Assembly (NCBI RefSeq): GCF_900099775.1
Contig: NZ_FMTM01000001.1
Span: 124,001 to 188,000, forward strand
DNA from: Rhizobium mongolense subsp. loessense
GTDB taxonomy: Bacteria; Pseudomonadota; Alphaproteobacteria; Rhizobiales; Rhizobiaceae
Direction: 5' to 3'
Length of the DNA: 64,000 nt
The notes below the pieces were generated by a model. The model was not told the DNA's origin. It did not search any database and was given only the letters and a program-made list of their open reading frames with translations. Shown one piece after another: positions 46,307-56,044 of the stretch. The translations under genes were made by a program, and so were the position numbers. How positions within the stretch are numbered: position 1 is the stretch's first letter; each line of letters begins with the position of its first letter.

Positions 46307-46900
46307 TTAGATCAAGCTATCCCCATTCATCGCCGCCCATTGAAGCAGGATGATCGTCTTCATGTCGCGGATATCGCCGCTTTCGATCATGGCGGTTGCC
46401 GTGTCCAGCGGCACGTCCAGCACTTCGATATCCTCATGCTCTTCGTCCAAGCCACCGCCGTTCGAGACGCGGTCGGACGTATCGATCGGCGCGGCGAAGA
46501 AATGCACGACTTCGCTGTTCGAACCCGGCGAGCTGTAGGCCTTGAAGAGAAACCGGACGTCGCGGACGCGGAAGCCCGTCTCTTCCATCGCCTCGCGGCG
46601 AATAGCTGCTTCCGGCTCCTCGCCGTCGAGAAGACCGGCCGGCGTTTCGATCATGAAGGCGGGCTCGCCCCGAAGATCGGGCGGCAGGCGGAACTGTTTG
46701 ACGAGGACGACGGAGCCGCGTTGCGGATCGTAGAGCAGGATCGTCGCGGCAGGCGTGCGGTGGTAGACCTCGCGATGTAGGCGATGGGTAAGGCCGTTTG
46801 AGTCCGTGTAATCGAGCTTATAAACGCTCAGCCGCGTCCAGCCTTCCGCAAGCGTCGTTTCCTCGACGACCTTAGCGCTTGCCTTCGCGAACTTCGTCAT
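46307..46900 (-). CDS. Nudix hydrolase (ADP-ribose/GDP-mannose pyrophosphatase-like)
   Basis: A 197-residue protein with the Nudix box GLLDGEEPEAAIRREAMEET followed by GF, between a strand-rich N-terminal part (RLSVYKLDYTDSNG) and EVVHFFAAPIDTSD. Similar proteins hydrolyse nucleotide sugars or coenzymes to monophosphates. Its ATG overlaps the stop of the molybdopterin oxidoreductase gene by 4 bp, so it is translated from that transcript. No gene lies between its end and phnM; the 280-bp gap there holds nothing recognisable. Confidence 0.88.
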   Translation of the reverse strand: MTKFAKASAKVVEETTLAEGWTRLSVYKLDYTDSNGLTHRLHREVYHRTPAATILLYDPQRGSVVLVKQFRLPPDLRGEPAFMIETPAGLLDGEEPEAAIRREAMEETGFRVRDVRFLFKAYSSPGSNSEVVHFFAAPIDTSDRVSNGGGLDEEHEDIEVLDVPLDTATAMIESGDIRDMKTIILLQWAAMNGDSLI

Positions 46901-49035
46901 GCGGCATCCTTGCGCAGCCAGACTTTGTTGTCGTGGACCGCCGCACCGCCATAGGGCGCGACGGGGTCTGCGCCGGTGAGCACATTGATACCCTCGCCGT
47001 CGACATGCGCCTTGTTTGGCCACAAGCCTTCGGCGATCAGAACGCCCGGCTTGACCTCGGTCGTGACGTGGGCGTGCAGGCGCACCTCGCCGCGCCGGTT
47101 TCCGATCTGGACGAGATCGCCGTGGGCAATGCCGTTTATCTTGGCATCCTGCGGATTGATCATCAGTTCTGGACGCCCCTCCTTCTGCCGCGACGTCTTT
47201 GTTTCGGAAAAGCTGGAATTCAGGAAGTTGCGCGCGGGCGAGGTTGCCAGCCGGAAGGGATGTTCGGCATCGGCCACTTCGATGACATCAACCTGATCGG
47301 GAAAAGCCGGCAGCTCGGGATGCGGGCCTAGCAGGCCGACGGATTCCGGTGGACGGTTAGGCGCCGGCTGGTTCGCCCAATCCGGCCGAAAGCGGAACTT
47401 GCCGTCCGGATGCGCGAAACCATTGAGGAAATGCGCGTCTTCGAAGTCAGGCTGGCGGTCGAACCATTTATGCTCGAGGAAGTGGTCGTAGTCCGGCAGG
47501 CCGCTTGTTTCGAGAATCCGGTCAACCATTTCCCGGGCGCTAAAGCCGAAGCCTGGCCGATCCGCAACGCCGAGGCGCTTTGCAAGCTCCTCGATGACGA
47601 AAAGGTTGGTGCGCACCGTCGGCGGCGGTTCGACAAGTTTCGGACCGAGCAGGATATGGTTCTGCCCGCCGGCGCGGTAGATGTCGTCATGCTCGACGAA
47701 CATCGTGGCGGGAATGACGATATCGGCCATTTCCGCCGTCTCGGTCATGAACTGCTCGTGTACGGCCACGAAGAGATCGTCCCGCGCAAAGCCGCCCTTC
47801 ACCAGGCGTTGCTCAGGCGCGATGTTCACCGGATTGGTGTTCTGAATCAGCATGGCGGTGACCGGTCCGCGATGGCGGAGTGAAGCGGCATCGCCCGTCA
47901 GCACGCGGCCGATCTGCGACTGGTCGAGCATACGGATATCCGGATCCTTCATCGCTTTGCCGGTCAGCTCCGCGTTGTTCATGCGGAAGATGTCACTGTT
48001 CGAATGGAAGGCGCCGCCGCCCTCATACTGCCAGGAGCCGAGCACGGTGGCGATCGAGGCTGCGGCATGCATGGCGACCGCGCCGTTGCGCTGGCGGGTG
48101 AAACCGTAGCCGAGGCGGAAATAGGTTTTCTTCGTCGTGCCGACGAGCTGTGCGAAGGTTTCGATCTCATCCACCGAGAGACCGGTGATCGCGGCTGCCC
48201 ACGCCGGCGTCTTCGTCTTGAGGTGCGCTTCAAGACCTCCCGGATCGTCGGCATATTTTGCCATGTAGGCCCGGTCGGCGTAGCCGTCGCGGAAGGCGAT
48301 GTGCATGACGGCGCAGGCGAGCGCCGCATCGGTGCCAGGCTTGACGATCAGCGCCATGTCGGCCTGCTTCATCGTCGGATTGTCGTAGATATCGACGACG
48401 ACGATCTTCGCGCCGCGTTCCTTGCGCGACTTAATCGCATGCGTCATCACATTGACCTGCGTCGCGACCGCGTTCGTACCCCAGATGACGACGCAATCGG
48501 TGCGGCCCATCTCGCGCGGATCGGGGCCGCGGAGCGTGCCCGTCGCCATCGTGAAGCCGGTCCAGGCCGGGTTGGTACAGATCGACGAGAAGAAGCCGGA
48601 ATAGCGTTTGGCGTGGCGCAAGCGCTCGATGCTGTCGCGCTGAACCCAGCCCATGGTGCCGGCATAGTAGTAAGGCCAGACTGCCTCGCTGCCATCCTTC
48701 CCTTCGGCCTTCAGGAAGGCTTCGGCGATCTCGTCCAGAGCCTCGTCCCAGGAAATCTGCTGCCAGCGTCCCTCGCCTTTCGTGCCGATGCGGCGCAGAG
48801 GGTGCATCAGCCGGTCCGGATGGTAGAGGCGTTCGGCATAGCGCGCGACCTTGGCGCAGATGACGCCGGACGTATAGGTGTGGTCGTTGGCACCGCGCAC
48901 ACGGCCGATGCGGCCGTCCTGTGTGATCTCCACTTCCAGCGCGCAGGTGGAGGGACAGTCGTGCGGACAGGCGGTGTGCCCTATCTTCTTGCCGGGATCG
49001 GCGGATTTGGCGTGAATGGGGGTCGCAATGTTCAT
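46897..49035 (-). CDS. Molybdopterin-dependent oxidoreductase (DMSO reductase superfamily)
   Basis: A 712-residue soluble enzyme with an N-terminal [4Fe-4S] site (TACPHDCPSTC and a fourth Cys in GVICAKVARY, spacing C-x3-C-x3-C-x28-C) and the large molybdopterin domain; the C-terminal cofactor-binding domain has SSFSETKTSRQKEGRPEL and PVAPYGGAAVHDNKVW. No twin-arginine signal is seen, so it is probably cytoplasmic, like assimilatory nitrate or formate-type members. Electron acceptor and substrate are unknown. Start ATG 49035 (MNIATPIHAKSAD) sits well inside a longer open frame. It is coupled to the Nudix gene. Confidence 0.9.
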   Translation of the reverse strand: MNIATPIHAKSADPGKKIGHTACPHDCPSTCALEVEITQDGRIGRVRGANDHTYTSGVICAKVARYAERLYHPDRLMHPLRRIGTKGEGRWQQISWDEALDEIAEAFLKAEGKDGSEAVWPYYYAGTMGWVQRDSIERLRHAKRYSGFFSSICTNPAWTGFTMATGTLRGPDPREMGRTDCVVIWGTNAVATQVNVMTHAIKSRKERGAKIVVVDIYDNPTMKQADMALIVKPGTDAALACAVMHIAFRDGYADRAYMAKYADDPGGLEAHLKTKTPAWAAAITGLSVDEIETFAQLVGTTKKTYFRLGYGFTRQRNGAVAMHAAASIATVLGSWQYEGGGAFHSNSDIFRMNNAELTGKAMKDPDIRMLDQSQIGRVLTGDAASLRHRGPVTAMLIQNTNPVNIAPEQRLVKGGFARDDLFVAVHEQFMTETAEMADIVIPATMFVEHDDIYRAGGQNHILLGPKLVEPPPTVRTNLFVIEELAKRLGVADRPGFGFSAREMVDRILETSGLPDYDHFLEHKWFDRQPDFEDAHFLNGFAHPDGKFRFRPDWANQPAPNRPPESVGLLGPHPELPAFPDQVDVIEVADAEHPFRLATSPARNFLNSSFSETKTSRQKEGRPELMINPQDAKINGIAHGDLVQIGNRRGEVRLHAHVTTEVKPGVLIAEGLWPNKAHVDGEGINVLTGADPVAPYGGAAVHDNKVWLRKDAA

Positions 49036-49118
49036 GGCTTTTCTATATTCCAAGCCGTCATCCGCCAAAAGCCGGAAAAGACGGCTATGACATGAATTCA
49101 TAACAGGCATCAGCGAAA

Positions 49119-49988
49119 ATGAACTACCGCCACATCTATCACGCGGGCAATTTTGCCGATGTGCTGAAGCACGCCGTTCTGGCACGTCTCATCCGCTATC
49201 TGCAGAAAAAGGACGGCGCTTTCCGAGTGCTCGACACCCATGCCGGCGTCGGGCTTTACGACCTCTCCTCGGAAGAGGCGCAAAAGACCGGCGAGTGGCA
49301 GGACGGCATCGGCAGGATCATGGAGGCCGAACTTACGCCGCAGGTGGCCGGACTGCTCGAGCCCTATCTTTCCGCAGTCCGGGAACTCAACCCGGATGGC
49401 GGTGTGCGCTATTACCCCGGTTCGCCGAAGCTTTCGCGCATGCTCTTTCGCCCACAGGACAGGCTTTCGGCAATGGAACTGCATCCGGAGGACTATATCC
49501 GCCTTCACCGGCTGTTCGAAGGCGATCACCAAGCCCGCATTACCGAGCTCGACGGCTGGCTGGCGCTCGGCGCGCATCTGCCGCCGAAGGAAAAGCGCGG
49601 CATCGTGCTTGTCGATCCGCCGTTCGAGGAGGACGGCGAATACGAGCGTCTGGTCGACGGCCTGGCGAAGGCCTACCGGCGGTTTCCGGGCGGCACCTAT
49701 TGCCTCTGGTATCCGCTGAAGAGGGGCGCCCCCATCAAGGAATTTCACGAGGCGCTGCAGGTGACCCAAATTCCGAAGATGCTGTGCGCTGAACTCAGCG
49801 TGCGCAGCGACCGCGGCGTTACCGGGTTGACGGGCTCCGGTCTCATCATCGTCAACCCGCCCTTCACGCTGAAGGACGAGTTGCACGCGCTGCTGCCGGC
49901 GCTCAAGGATCACCTCGCCCAAGACCGGTTCGCCTCACAGCGCGCCTTCTGGCTGCGTGGCGAAGCCAAGACCGGAAACGCCGATTGA
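49119..49988 (+). CDS. rlmJ: 23S rRNA (adenine-2030-N6)-methyltransferase
   Basis: A 289-residue Rossmann-fold methyltransferase. The RlmJ start MNYRHIYHAGNFADVLKHAV is nearly diagnostic, VLDTHAGVGLYDL is the SAM-binding motif I and VLVDPPFEEDGEY contains the DPPF motif for N6-adenine methylation. It modifies A2030 of 23S rRNA. Divergent from the molybdopterin oxidoreductase; followed by a GST gene. Confidence 0.94.
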   Translation: MNYRHIYHAGNFADVLKHAVLARLIRYLQKKDGAFRVLDTHAGVGLYDLSSEEAQKTGEWQDGIGRIMEAELTPQVAGLLEPYLSAVRELNPDGGVRYYPGSPKLSRMLFRPQDRLSAMELHPEDYIRLHRLFEGDHQARITELDGWLALGAHLPPKEKRGIVLVDPPFEEDGEYERLVDGLAKAYRRFPGGTYCLWYPLKRGAPIKEFHEALQVTQIPKMLCAELSVRSDRGVTGLTGSGLIIVNPPFTLKDELHALLPALKDHLAQDRFASQRAFWLRGEAKTGNAD

Positions 49989-50042
49989 CCGCCTGCTGCC
50001 CGTGCGAAATAGTCCGCGCCGAAACCGCTTTCGAGGTAAAAC

Positions 50043-50639
50043 ATGAAGCTGCTTTGCTCCCCGACATCGCCTTATTCCAGCAAGGTGCTGATGGCCGCGC
50101 ATTATCTGGAACTCGCCGTCACCGAAATCCGCGTCGATACCAATGCCGGCCCGGCGATCCTCGTCGACAACAACCCGCTCGGCAAAATCCCGACGCTTCT
50201 GACCGACGAAGGGGTTTCGGTCTTCGACAGCGTGGCGATCATGCATTATTTCGGGCGGCTCAAGAACAGGAAGCTCTACCCTTCGAAGAACGGCAAGCGA
50301 ACCGATGCTGAAATTCTGGAAGCACTCTGCGACGGCATCTGTGACTGCCTGCTGGCAATCATTTACGAGCGCCGCTTCCGCGACGAGGAGAAGGTGCACC
50401 AGCCCTGGATCGATCGGCAGTGGAATAAGGCCGTCAGCGGCCTGAACCACATCAGCGCGCATCCACCTAAGATCGGCCGGAGGCTGAATGGCGGTCACTT
50501 CGCGCTTGCTGCGACGATCGGTTATCTGGAACTGCGCTTCAAGGGCCAGTGGGAAGCCGAGCATCCGGAACTGATTGACTGGGTACGCAAATTCGAGAAG
50601 AAATTTCCTGCCTATCAGGAACTCAAGCCGCACGGCTGA
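50043..50639 (+). CDS. Glutathione S-transferase family protein
   Basis: A 198-residue GST-fold protein: thioredoxin-like N-terminal domain (MKLLCSPTSPYSSKVLMAAH with Ser of the active-site motif, then NPLGKIPTLLTDEGVSVFDS) and an all-helical C-terminal domain ending AYQELKPHG. It should conjugate or bind glutathione; specific substrate unknown. Starts 54 bp after rlmJ, probably the same transcript, and ends at a bidirectional hairpin. Confidence 0.88.
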   Translation: MKLLCSPTSPYSSKVLMAAHYLELAVTEIRVDTNAGPAILVDNNPLGKIPTLLTDEGVSVFDSVAIMHYFGRLKNRKLYPSKNGKRTDAEILEALCDGICDCLLAIIYERRFRDEEKVHQPWIDRQWNKAVSGLNHISAHPPKIGRRLNGGHFALAATIGYLELRFKGQWEAEHPELIDWVRKFEKKFPAYQELKPHG

Positions 50640-50647
50640 GGAACAAA

Positions 50648-50672
50648 AAAGCCGGGCGCGAGGCCCGGCTTT
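50648..50672. terminator. Bidirectional terminator between GST and ropB
   Basis: A 10-bp stem AAAGCCGGGC with its complement around a five-base loop, preceded by A-run and followed by TTT; works for both convergent genes. Confidence 0.9.
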
Positions 50673-50693
50673 CATCAGGTGTGTTCGGCAGAC

Positions 50694-51329
50694 TTAGAAC
50701 TTGACGCCGATACCGACCTTGACGCTGTGTTCGTCATAGCCGCGGGATACGTTCGTGGCGCCGAGATCGAAGTCCTTGTTCTGATAGTCGCTGAAGCGAT
50801 ATTCGACACGTGCCGTGATGTTGTTGGTCACCATGGCTTCAGCACCGGCACCGACGGTGTAACCGAAAGCCGTATTCGTATCGGATTGACCGAAGCCGCT
50901 AACCTTGTTGTTCGCCGCAGCCGCACCAGCCGTCGCGTAGAGCAGGAACGGGTTCAGGTCATAACCGACACGGCCGCGAACGGAGCCGTTGAAGCGGTTC
51001 TTGTTGGTGATGCCGTTAGACGTGCTGTCGAGGCCGGAATAACCGAGATCGGCTTCGACACCGTAGACGATCTGGCCGCTCTGCCAGTTGTAGCCCGTGT
51101 AGAGCTGGCCGCCCATCGCGTAACCGTCGCGGTCTGCACCGAAGTTGCCCTTGTTATAGGTGCCCGCGCCGCCGAGATAAAAGCCTTCCCAGTTACCTGC
51201 CGGAGCGGCCGGCTCGGCCTGTGCTACCGGAGCTTCCGGAACCTGGTCGACTGCGTCGGCGGCGTTGGCGGCAGAAAAGCCGGCGATCACGAAGGCGGAC
51301 GCCATCAGACTAGCAATAAATGTACGCAT
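50694..51329 (-). CDS. ropB: Outer-membrane beta-barrel protein, RopB/Omp25 family
   Basis: A 211-residue porin-like barrel. Signal peptide MRTFIASLMASAFVIAGFSA with cleavage before ADAVDQV, a Pro/Ala-rich linker, and an eight-strand barrel starting NWEGFYLGGAGTYNKGN and ending HSVKVGIGVKF with the terminal Phe needed for Bam insertion. ATG 51329 is preferred because AGGAG lies 8 bases before it; the ATG two codons upstream is too close. RopB is a major rhizobial surface protein. Confidence 0.9.
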   Translation of the reverse strand: MRTFIASLMASAFVIAGFSAANAADAVDQVPEAPVAQAEPAAPAGNWEGFYLGGAGTYNKGNFGADRDGYAMGGQLYTGYNWQSGQIVYGVEADLGYSGLDSTSNGITNKNRFNGSVRGRVGYDLNPFLLYATAGAAAANNKVSGFGQSDTNTAFGYTVGAGAEAMVTNNITARVEYRFSDYQNKDFDLGATNVSRGYDEHSVKVGIGVKF

Positions 51330-51695
51330 ACTCATTTCTCCTTTCGATCTCGCGCCCTTCGTAACTGTCCTAAGCCGAAGCATTCGCGAGAAATTACTAG
51401 ATGTCCCTCTCGGATCGAGGTCGAAAGTGGAGCGCAATTGCGGATTTGAGAGAGCCAAATTGTGAAATGATTGAGGCAGGGAAGCGGCTGAAATTAGATG
51501 TTGCTATAGAGCAACAGAATATTTGTTAACCATAACGATGGGTTAAATTGTCAATACTTATTTTAAGAACTTTGTTTCTCAAATAATACATAGAATAGAT
51601 CTGCCACAAAGGCAATCGTGACACCCTATTTATATAGTCTGTGCCCGCCCCTATATAGAAGCGCACTTAGACTCGCGGGACCAGAAGGCACGCTT
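51330..51695. other. Intergenic region, 366 bp, divergent promoters of ropB and the SDR gene
   Basis: Unusually AT-rich. It contains two hairpin/dyad elements: GTTGCT/AGCAAC at 51500-51515 and TTAACC/GGTTAA at 51526-51546, the latter with a nine-base spacer like an operator. The region should contain the strong ropB promoter. No small gene is visible. Confidence 0.4.
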
Positions 51696-52463
51696 TTGAA
51701 CGAGAAAAGACTTAGGGCCGCGCTCATAACCGGGGCTGCCAAGAGAATAGGCCGGGCGATAGTCGAGGATTTGGCGAGAAACGGCTTTTCCGTTGCCATT
51801 CATGCCAATAGCTCGATCGACGAGGCGGAGGCGGTTGCGGCGAAATTGCGGCAAGAAGGCAAACATGCCGTCGCAGTGAAAGGCGACCTTACGAAAACAA
51901 ACGAGACGGAAGCCCTGATAAAAAGGGCCGCAGACCTGCTTGGTCCCATCGATCTGCTCGTCAACAATGCCTCGATTTTCCGCGAAGATTCGGTGCGAAA
52001 GATGGATGCAGGTGTCTGGGACGAGCATTTCGCCGTGCATGTCCGGGCGCCTTCGATCCTCGCCGCCCAATTCGCCGCCCAGCTACCGGAAACGTCCACT
52101 GGCCTCATTGTCAATGTCATCGACCAGCGCGTCTGGGCGCTGCGGCCGAGCTTCTATTCCTACACCCTGTCGAAGTCGGCGCTTTGGACCGCAACACAGA
52201 CGATGGCGCAGGCGCTTGCTCCGAAGATCCGTGTCAACGCCATCGGGCCTGGCCCCTCGATTCCAAGCGAACGGCAGTTGCAGGAAGACTTCCAAGCGCA
52301 GGTCGCAGCCCTTATCTTGAAGCAAGGACCTGCGTTGGAGGAATTCGGACGAACGATTCGTTTTCTGTTCGAGACGCCTTCGATCACGGGTCAGATGATT
52401 GCACTCGACGGCGGCCAGCATCTCGCGTGGCAGACGCCGGATGTGCTGGAGATCAAGGAATGA
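51696..52463 (+). CDS. Pteridine-reductase-like short-chain dehydrogenase
   Basis: A 255-residue SDR with cofactor motif TGAAKRIGR at residues 12-20 and NNAS at 90-93. The catalytic pair is Tyr156 and Lys160 (YTLSK); the usual Ser is replaced by Asp143 (VNVID), and the TG-RIG motif together with this Asp is the pattern of pteridine reductases and FolM-like dihydromonapterin reductases. It may reduce a pterin or folate. Start is TTG 51696 with AGAAGG upstream; the frame is open to a GTG at 51618. Overlaps uvrC by 4 bp. Confidence 0.82.
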   Translation: MNEKRLRAALITGAAKRIGRAIVEDLARNGFSVAIHANSSIDEAEAVAAKLRQEGKHAVAVKGDLTKTNETEALIKRAADLLGPIDLLVNNASIFREDSVRKMDAGVWDEHFAVHVRAPSILAAQFAAQLPETSTGLIVNVIDQRVWALRPSFYSYTLSKSALWTATQTMAQALAPKIRVNAIGPGPSIPSERQLQEDFQAQVAALILKQGPALEEFGRTIRFLFETPSITGQMIALDGGQHLAWQTPDVLEIKE

Positions 52464-54499
52464 ATGCCAAGAAGCTGCCCGATGGCGGTGTTCTTTATGA
52501 TGAAACCGATGAAAACGAAGACGATATCGAGGTGGAAAGCGACCTTTCCGCCTCGCCGCTTTCGGCTGCGATCGACTGGAATGAAGGCGGCGGCAACGAG
52601 AGCGGGCTTGCCGGCGCCGAATTGATCGGCGAATTCGTCAAGCGGCTGCCGAACAGCCCCGGCGTCTACCGCATGTTCAATGCCGATGGCGACGTGCTCT
52701 ATGTCGGCAAGGCGCGCAGCCTCAAGAAGCGCGTCGGCAACTATGCGATGGGCCGGGTCCATTCCAACCGCATCGCGCAGATGGTCCGCCTGACCTCGCA
52801 TATGGAATTCGTGACGACGCGCACGGAGACCGAGGCACTGCTCCTGGAAGCGAATCTGATCAAGCGCTTGCGGCCGCGCTTTAACGTGCTTTTGCGCGAC
52901 GACAAGTCGTTTCCCTATATCCTCATCACCGGCGATCATCGCGCCCCGTCGATCTTCAAGCATCGCGGCGCGCGCGCGCGCAAGGGCGATTATTTCGGTC
53001 CCTTCGCTTCCGCCGGAGCAGTCGGCCGCACGATCAATTCGCTGCAGCGCGCTTTCCTGATCCGCACCTGCACTGACAGCGTTTTCGAGACGCGCACGCG
53101 CCCCTGCCTGCTCTATCAAATCAAACGCTGTTCTGGCCCCTGCACCCGGGAGATCAGCGACGAAGGCTATGCGCAACTGGTGCAGGAGGCGAAGGATTTC
53201 CTTTCCGGCAAGAGCCAGAAGGTGAAGGCGCATATGGCGGAGGAAATGAACGCAGCCGCCCAAGATCTCGATTTCGAGCGTGCGGCGATCTATCGCGATC
53301 GCCTCGCCGCGCTGTCGCATGTCCAGAGCCATCAGGGCATCAATCCGGCAGGCGTCGAGGAGGCGGATGTCTTCGCGATCCACCACGAGGGCGGGATTTC
53401 CTGCATCCAGGTCTTCTTTTTTCGCACCGGCCAGAACTGGGGCAATCGGGCCTATTTTCCAAAGGCCGACCCGCAGCTTTCGGGCGCCGAGGTTTTGAAT
53501 GCCTTCCTCGCGCAGTTCTATGACGACAAGCCGGTGCCGAAGCAGATCATGCTGTCGGAAACAGTCGAGGAAATGGAACTGCTGGCGGCAGCGCTCGGCG
53601 AAAAGACCGGGCACAAGGTTTCGATCCTGGTGCCACAGCGCGGCGAAAAGCGCGATCTAGTCGACCATGTCGTTGCCAATGCCCGCGAGGCACATGGCCG
53701 CAAGCTCGCCGAGACCGCTTCGCAATCGCGCCTGCTCGAGGGCTTCAAGGAAACGTTCGGTCTACCCTATGCGCCGCAGCGGATCGAGATCTACGACAAC
53801 TCGCATATCATGGGCACGAATGCGGTGGGCGGCATGGTCGTGGCGGGGCCAGAAGGATTCGTGAAGAGCCAGTACCGTAAGTTCAACATCAAATCGACCG
53901 ACATCACGCCGGGAGACGACTTCGGCATGATGCGCGAGGTGATGACCCGGCGCTTCTCGCGGCTGATCAAGGAGGAAGGCATTCCGGACCGGACGCAGAC
54001 GGTATCGAGTGCTGAGGCCGCCGATCTGCCTTTCCCTGCCTGGCCGGACGTGATCCTGATCGACGGTGGCCAGGGTCAGATGACGGCGGTGCGCGCCATC
54101 CTCGAGGAACTCGCCATCACCGACAGCGTCATTGCCATCGGCGTCGCCAAGGGCGTCGACCGCGATGCGGGGCGCGAGCGTTTCTTCCCGCCGGGGCGCG
54201 AAAGCTTCACGCTGCCGCCACGCGATCCCGTGCTCTATTTCATCCAGCGCATGCGGGACGAAGCGCACCGCTTCGCCATCGGCTCGCATCGCGCGCGACG
54301 CAAGAAGGAGATGGTGAAGAACCCGCTCGACGAGATCGGCGGCGTCGGCCCCTCACGCAAGCGGGCTCTGCTGCAGCATTTCGGCACCGCAAAGGCCGTT
54401 TCGCGAGCAGCGCTTTCCGATCTCATGGCAGTCGACGGCATTTCCGAAACGGTCGCAAAGCAGGTCTATAACCATTTTCACGACGATGCCGCGAAATAG
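52460..54499 (+). CDS. uvrC: UvrABC system protein C
   Basis: A 679-residue nucleotide-excision-repair nuclease that makes both incisions after UvrA/UvrB damage recognition. The GIY-YIG domain starts [20 protein letters not shown] (about residues 65-145), a UVR motif lies in [19 protein letters not shown], the RNase H-like domain has [17 protein letters not shown], and tandem HhH motifs end the protein. A charged N-terminal extension of about 50 residues precedes the nuclease domain. It starts inside the SDR stop codon. Confidence 0.96.
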   Translation: MNAKKLPDGGVLYDETDENEDDIEVESDLSASPLSAAIDWNEGGGNESGLAGAELIGEFVKRLPNSPGVYRMFNADGDVLYVGKARSLKKRVGNYAMGRVHSNRIAQMVRLTSHMEFVTTRTETEALLLEANLIKRLRPRFNVLLRDDKSFPYILITGDHRAPSIFKHRGARARKGDYFGPFASAGAVGRTINSLQRAFLIRTCTDSVFETRTRPCLLYQIKRCSGPCTREISDEGYAQLVQEAKDFLSGKSQKVKAHMAEEMNAAAQDLDFERAAIYRDRLAALSHVQSHQGINPAGVEEADVFAIHHEGGISCIQVFFFRTGQNWGNRAYFPKADPQLSGAEVLNAFLAQFYDDKPVPKQIMLSETVEEMELLAAALGEKTGHKVSILVPQRGEKRDLVDHVVANAREAHGRKLAETASQSRLLEGFKETFGLPYAPQRIEIYDNSHIMGTNAVGGMVVAGPEGFVKSQYRKFNIKSTDITPGDDFGMMREVMTRRFSRLIKEEGIPDRTQTVSSAEAADLPFPAWPDVILIDGGQGQMTAVRAILEELAITDSVIAIGVAKGVDRDAGRERFFPPGRESFTLPPRDPVLYFIQRMRDEAHRFAIGSHRARRKKEMVKNPLDEIGGVGPSRKRALLQHFGTAKAVSRAALSDLMAVDGISETVAKQVYNHFHDDAAK

Positions 54500-54609
54500 G
54501 CGGCTACGGTCGCAAATTCCACGCAAAGGCGGCAGAAAAACAGAAAGAATGTTGACGGCTTGCGGTCAAAGCCGTCATCTACAAGCACATAAATTCAGAG
54601 AGCGGTTTC

Positions 54610-55200
54610 ATGGCATCGCGCGCGTATAATATTCCCAATTTGCTGACCTATGGCCGCATTCTCGCGGTACCGCTGATCGTCCTGTGCTTCTTTGTCGAGG
54701 GACGACTTGCCATCAGCAACACGGCGCGATGGGTCGCCCTTTGGATATTCATCATCGCTTCTCTCACCGATTTTTTGGACGGCTATCTGGCGCGCATCTG
54801 GAACCAGACTTCGAATATCGGTCGTATGCTCGACCCGATCGCCGACAAGCTCCTGGTCGCCTCGATCCTGCTTCTGGTTGCCGCGGATCAGACAATCGCC
54901 GGCTGGTCGATCTGGGCGGCAATCACCATCCTCTGCCGCGAAATCCTCGTTTCGGGACTGCGGGAATATCTCGCCGCCCTCAAAGTCAGCGTTCCCGTCA
55001 CACGGATCGCCAAATGGAAAACGACGCTGCAACTGGTGGCTATCGCGTTCCTGCTCGCCGGTCCCGCGGGCGACGAGATTTTTCCCTATACGACGCAGAT
55101 CGGCATCGGCCTGCTTTGGATCGCGGCCATTTTGACCATATATACCGGCTATGACTATTTCCGCGCCGGCTTGAAGCATATCGTGGATGACGAAGAATGA
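54610..55200 (+). CDS. pgsA: CDP-diacylglycerol--glycerol-3-phosphate 3-phosphatidyltransferase
   Basis: Commits CDP-diacylglycerol to phosphatidylglycerol at the inner membrane. The 196-residue protein has five to six transmembrane helices and the CDP-alcohol phosphotransferase motif DGYLARIWNQTSNIGRMLDP followed by IADK. Its stop overlaps the moaD start by 4 bp. Confidence 0.95.
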   Translation: MASRAYNIPNLLTYGRILAVPLIVLCFFVEGRLAISNTARWVALWIFIIASLTDFLDGYLARIWNQTSNIGRMLDPIADKLLVASILLLVAADQTIAGWSIWAAITILCREILVSGLREYLAALKVSVPVTRIAKWKTTLQLVAIAFLLAGPAGDEIFPYTTQIGIGLLWIAAILTIYTGYDYFRAGLKHIVDDEE

Positions 55201-55451
55201 CGCGTCTGGTCTATTTTGCCTGGGTGCGGGAACGGATCGGCAAGAACGAGGAAGACATCGCCCTTCCTGCCTCCGTCGTCACCGTTGCCGATCTTCTCGG
55301 TCACTTGAAGACCCTGGGCGAGGAATACGAGACGGCGCTTCAATACGAAAACGTCATCCGCGTGGCGCTCGATCAGGAACACGCCGAACACGACGAACCG
55401 ATCGGCAATGCCCGGGAGATCGGGATTTTTCCGCCGATGACGGGCGGGTGA
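55197..55451 (+). CDS. moaD: Molybdopterin synthase small subunit
   Basis: An 84-residue ubiquitin-fold sulfur carrier. The C-terminal Gly-Gly needed for thiocarboxylation is present (PPMTGG). It supplies sulfur to MoaE during molybdopterin synthesis. Coupled to pgsA by a 4-bp overlap; moaE lies 131 bp downstream. Confidence 0.94.
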   Translation: MTRLVYFAWVRERIGKNEEDIALPASVVTVADLLGHLKTLGEEYETALQYENVIRVALDQEHAEHDEPIGNAREIGIFPPMTGG

Positions 55452-55582
55452 CGGATGACGAACGCACGCTCGCGTTTCCGGGTCGCGGCCAAGGCGTTGG
55501 GTGCACCGGATCCCTGTGAAGAGCACAGCGATGAGGGAATGCGTTTTGAGGTCATCGCACATCAGCAAAGGGGAAGCATGTC

Positions 55583-56044
55583 GTGAGCCCAGCCCCCACC
55601 ATCCGCGTCCAGCGCGAGGATTTCGACCTGCAGACTGAAGTCGACCGGCTGAAAAAGGCCGCGCCCGGCGTTGGAGCGATCGTGACATTCTCCGGCCTCT
55701 GCCGTGACGAAGGCGGCACATTGGCAGCGCTGGAACTGGAACATTATCCGGGCATGGCCGAGGCGGAGATGACACGCATCGCCGAGTTGGCGATCGAGCG
55801 TTTCGGCCTGCTTGGGCTCACCGCCATCCACCGCTTCGGAAAAATCGCAGCAAGGGAAAATATCGTGCTGGTGATCGCCGCCGCGCCGCACAGGCAGGCG
55901 GCATTCGACGGCGCGAACTTCGTCATGGATTATCTGAAGACCTCCGCGCCCTTCTGGAAGAAGGAACATCGCACGGATGGCTCGGCAGACGATTGGGTCT
56001 CTGCCAAGGACGCAGACGACGCTGCGCGCGACAAGTGGAAGTAG
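55583..56044 (+). CDS. moaE: Molybdopterin synthase catalytic subunit
   Basis: A 153-residue subunit that inserts dithiolene sulfur into cyclic pyranopterin monophosphate using MoaD thiocarboxylate. RVQREDFD, AIVTFSGLCRDEGG and FVMDYLKTSAPFWKKEH with the catalytic Lys pair are visible. The likely start is GTG 55583 with GGGGAAG upstream; an ATG-TCG-TGA mini-cistron overlaps it and might modulate initiation. It ends one base from the convergent LivH-type permease gene. Confidence 0.94.
   Translation: MSPAPTIRVQREDFDLQTEVDRLKKAAPGVGAIVTFSGLCRDEGGTLAALELEHYPGMAEAEMTRIAELAIERFGLLGLTAIHRFGKIAARENIVLVIAAAPHRQAAFDGANFVMDYLKTSAPFWKKEHRTDGSADDWVSAKDADDAARDKWK

Noticed and set aside
52184..52459. Upstream extension of uvrC inside the SDR gene
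   Set aside because: It overlaps the SDR coding frame; ATG 52460 at the ATGA overlap is the natural start.
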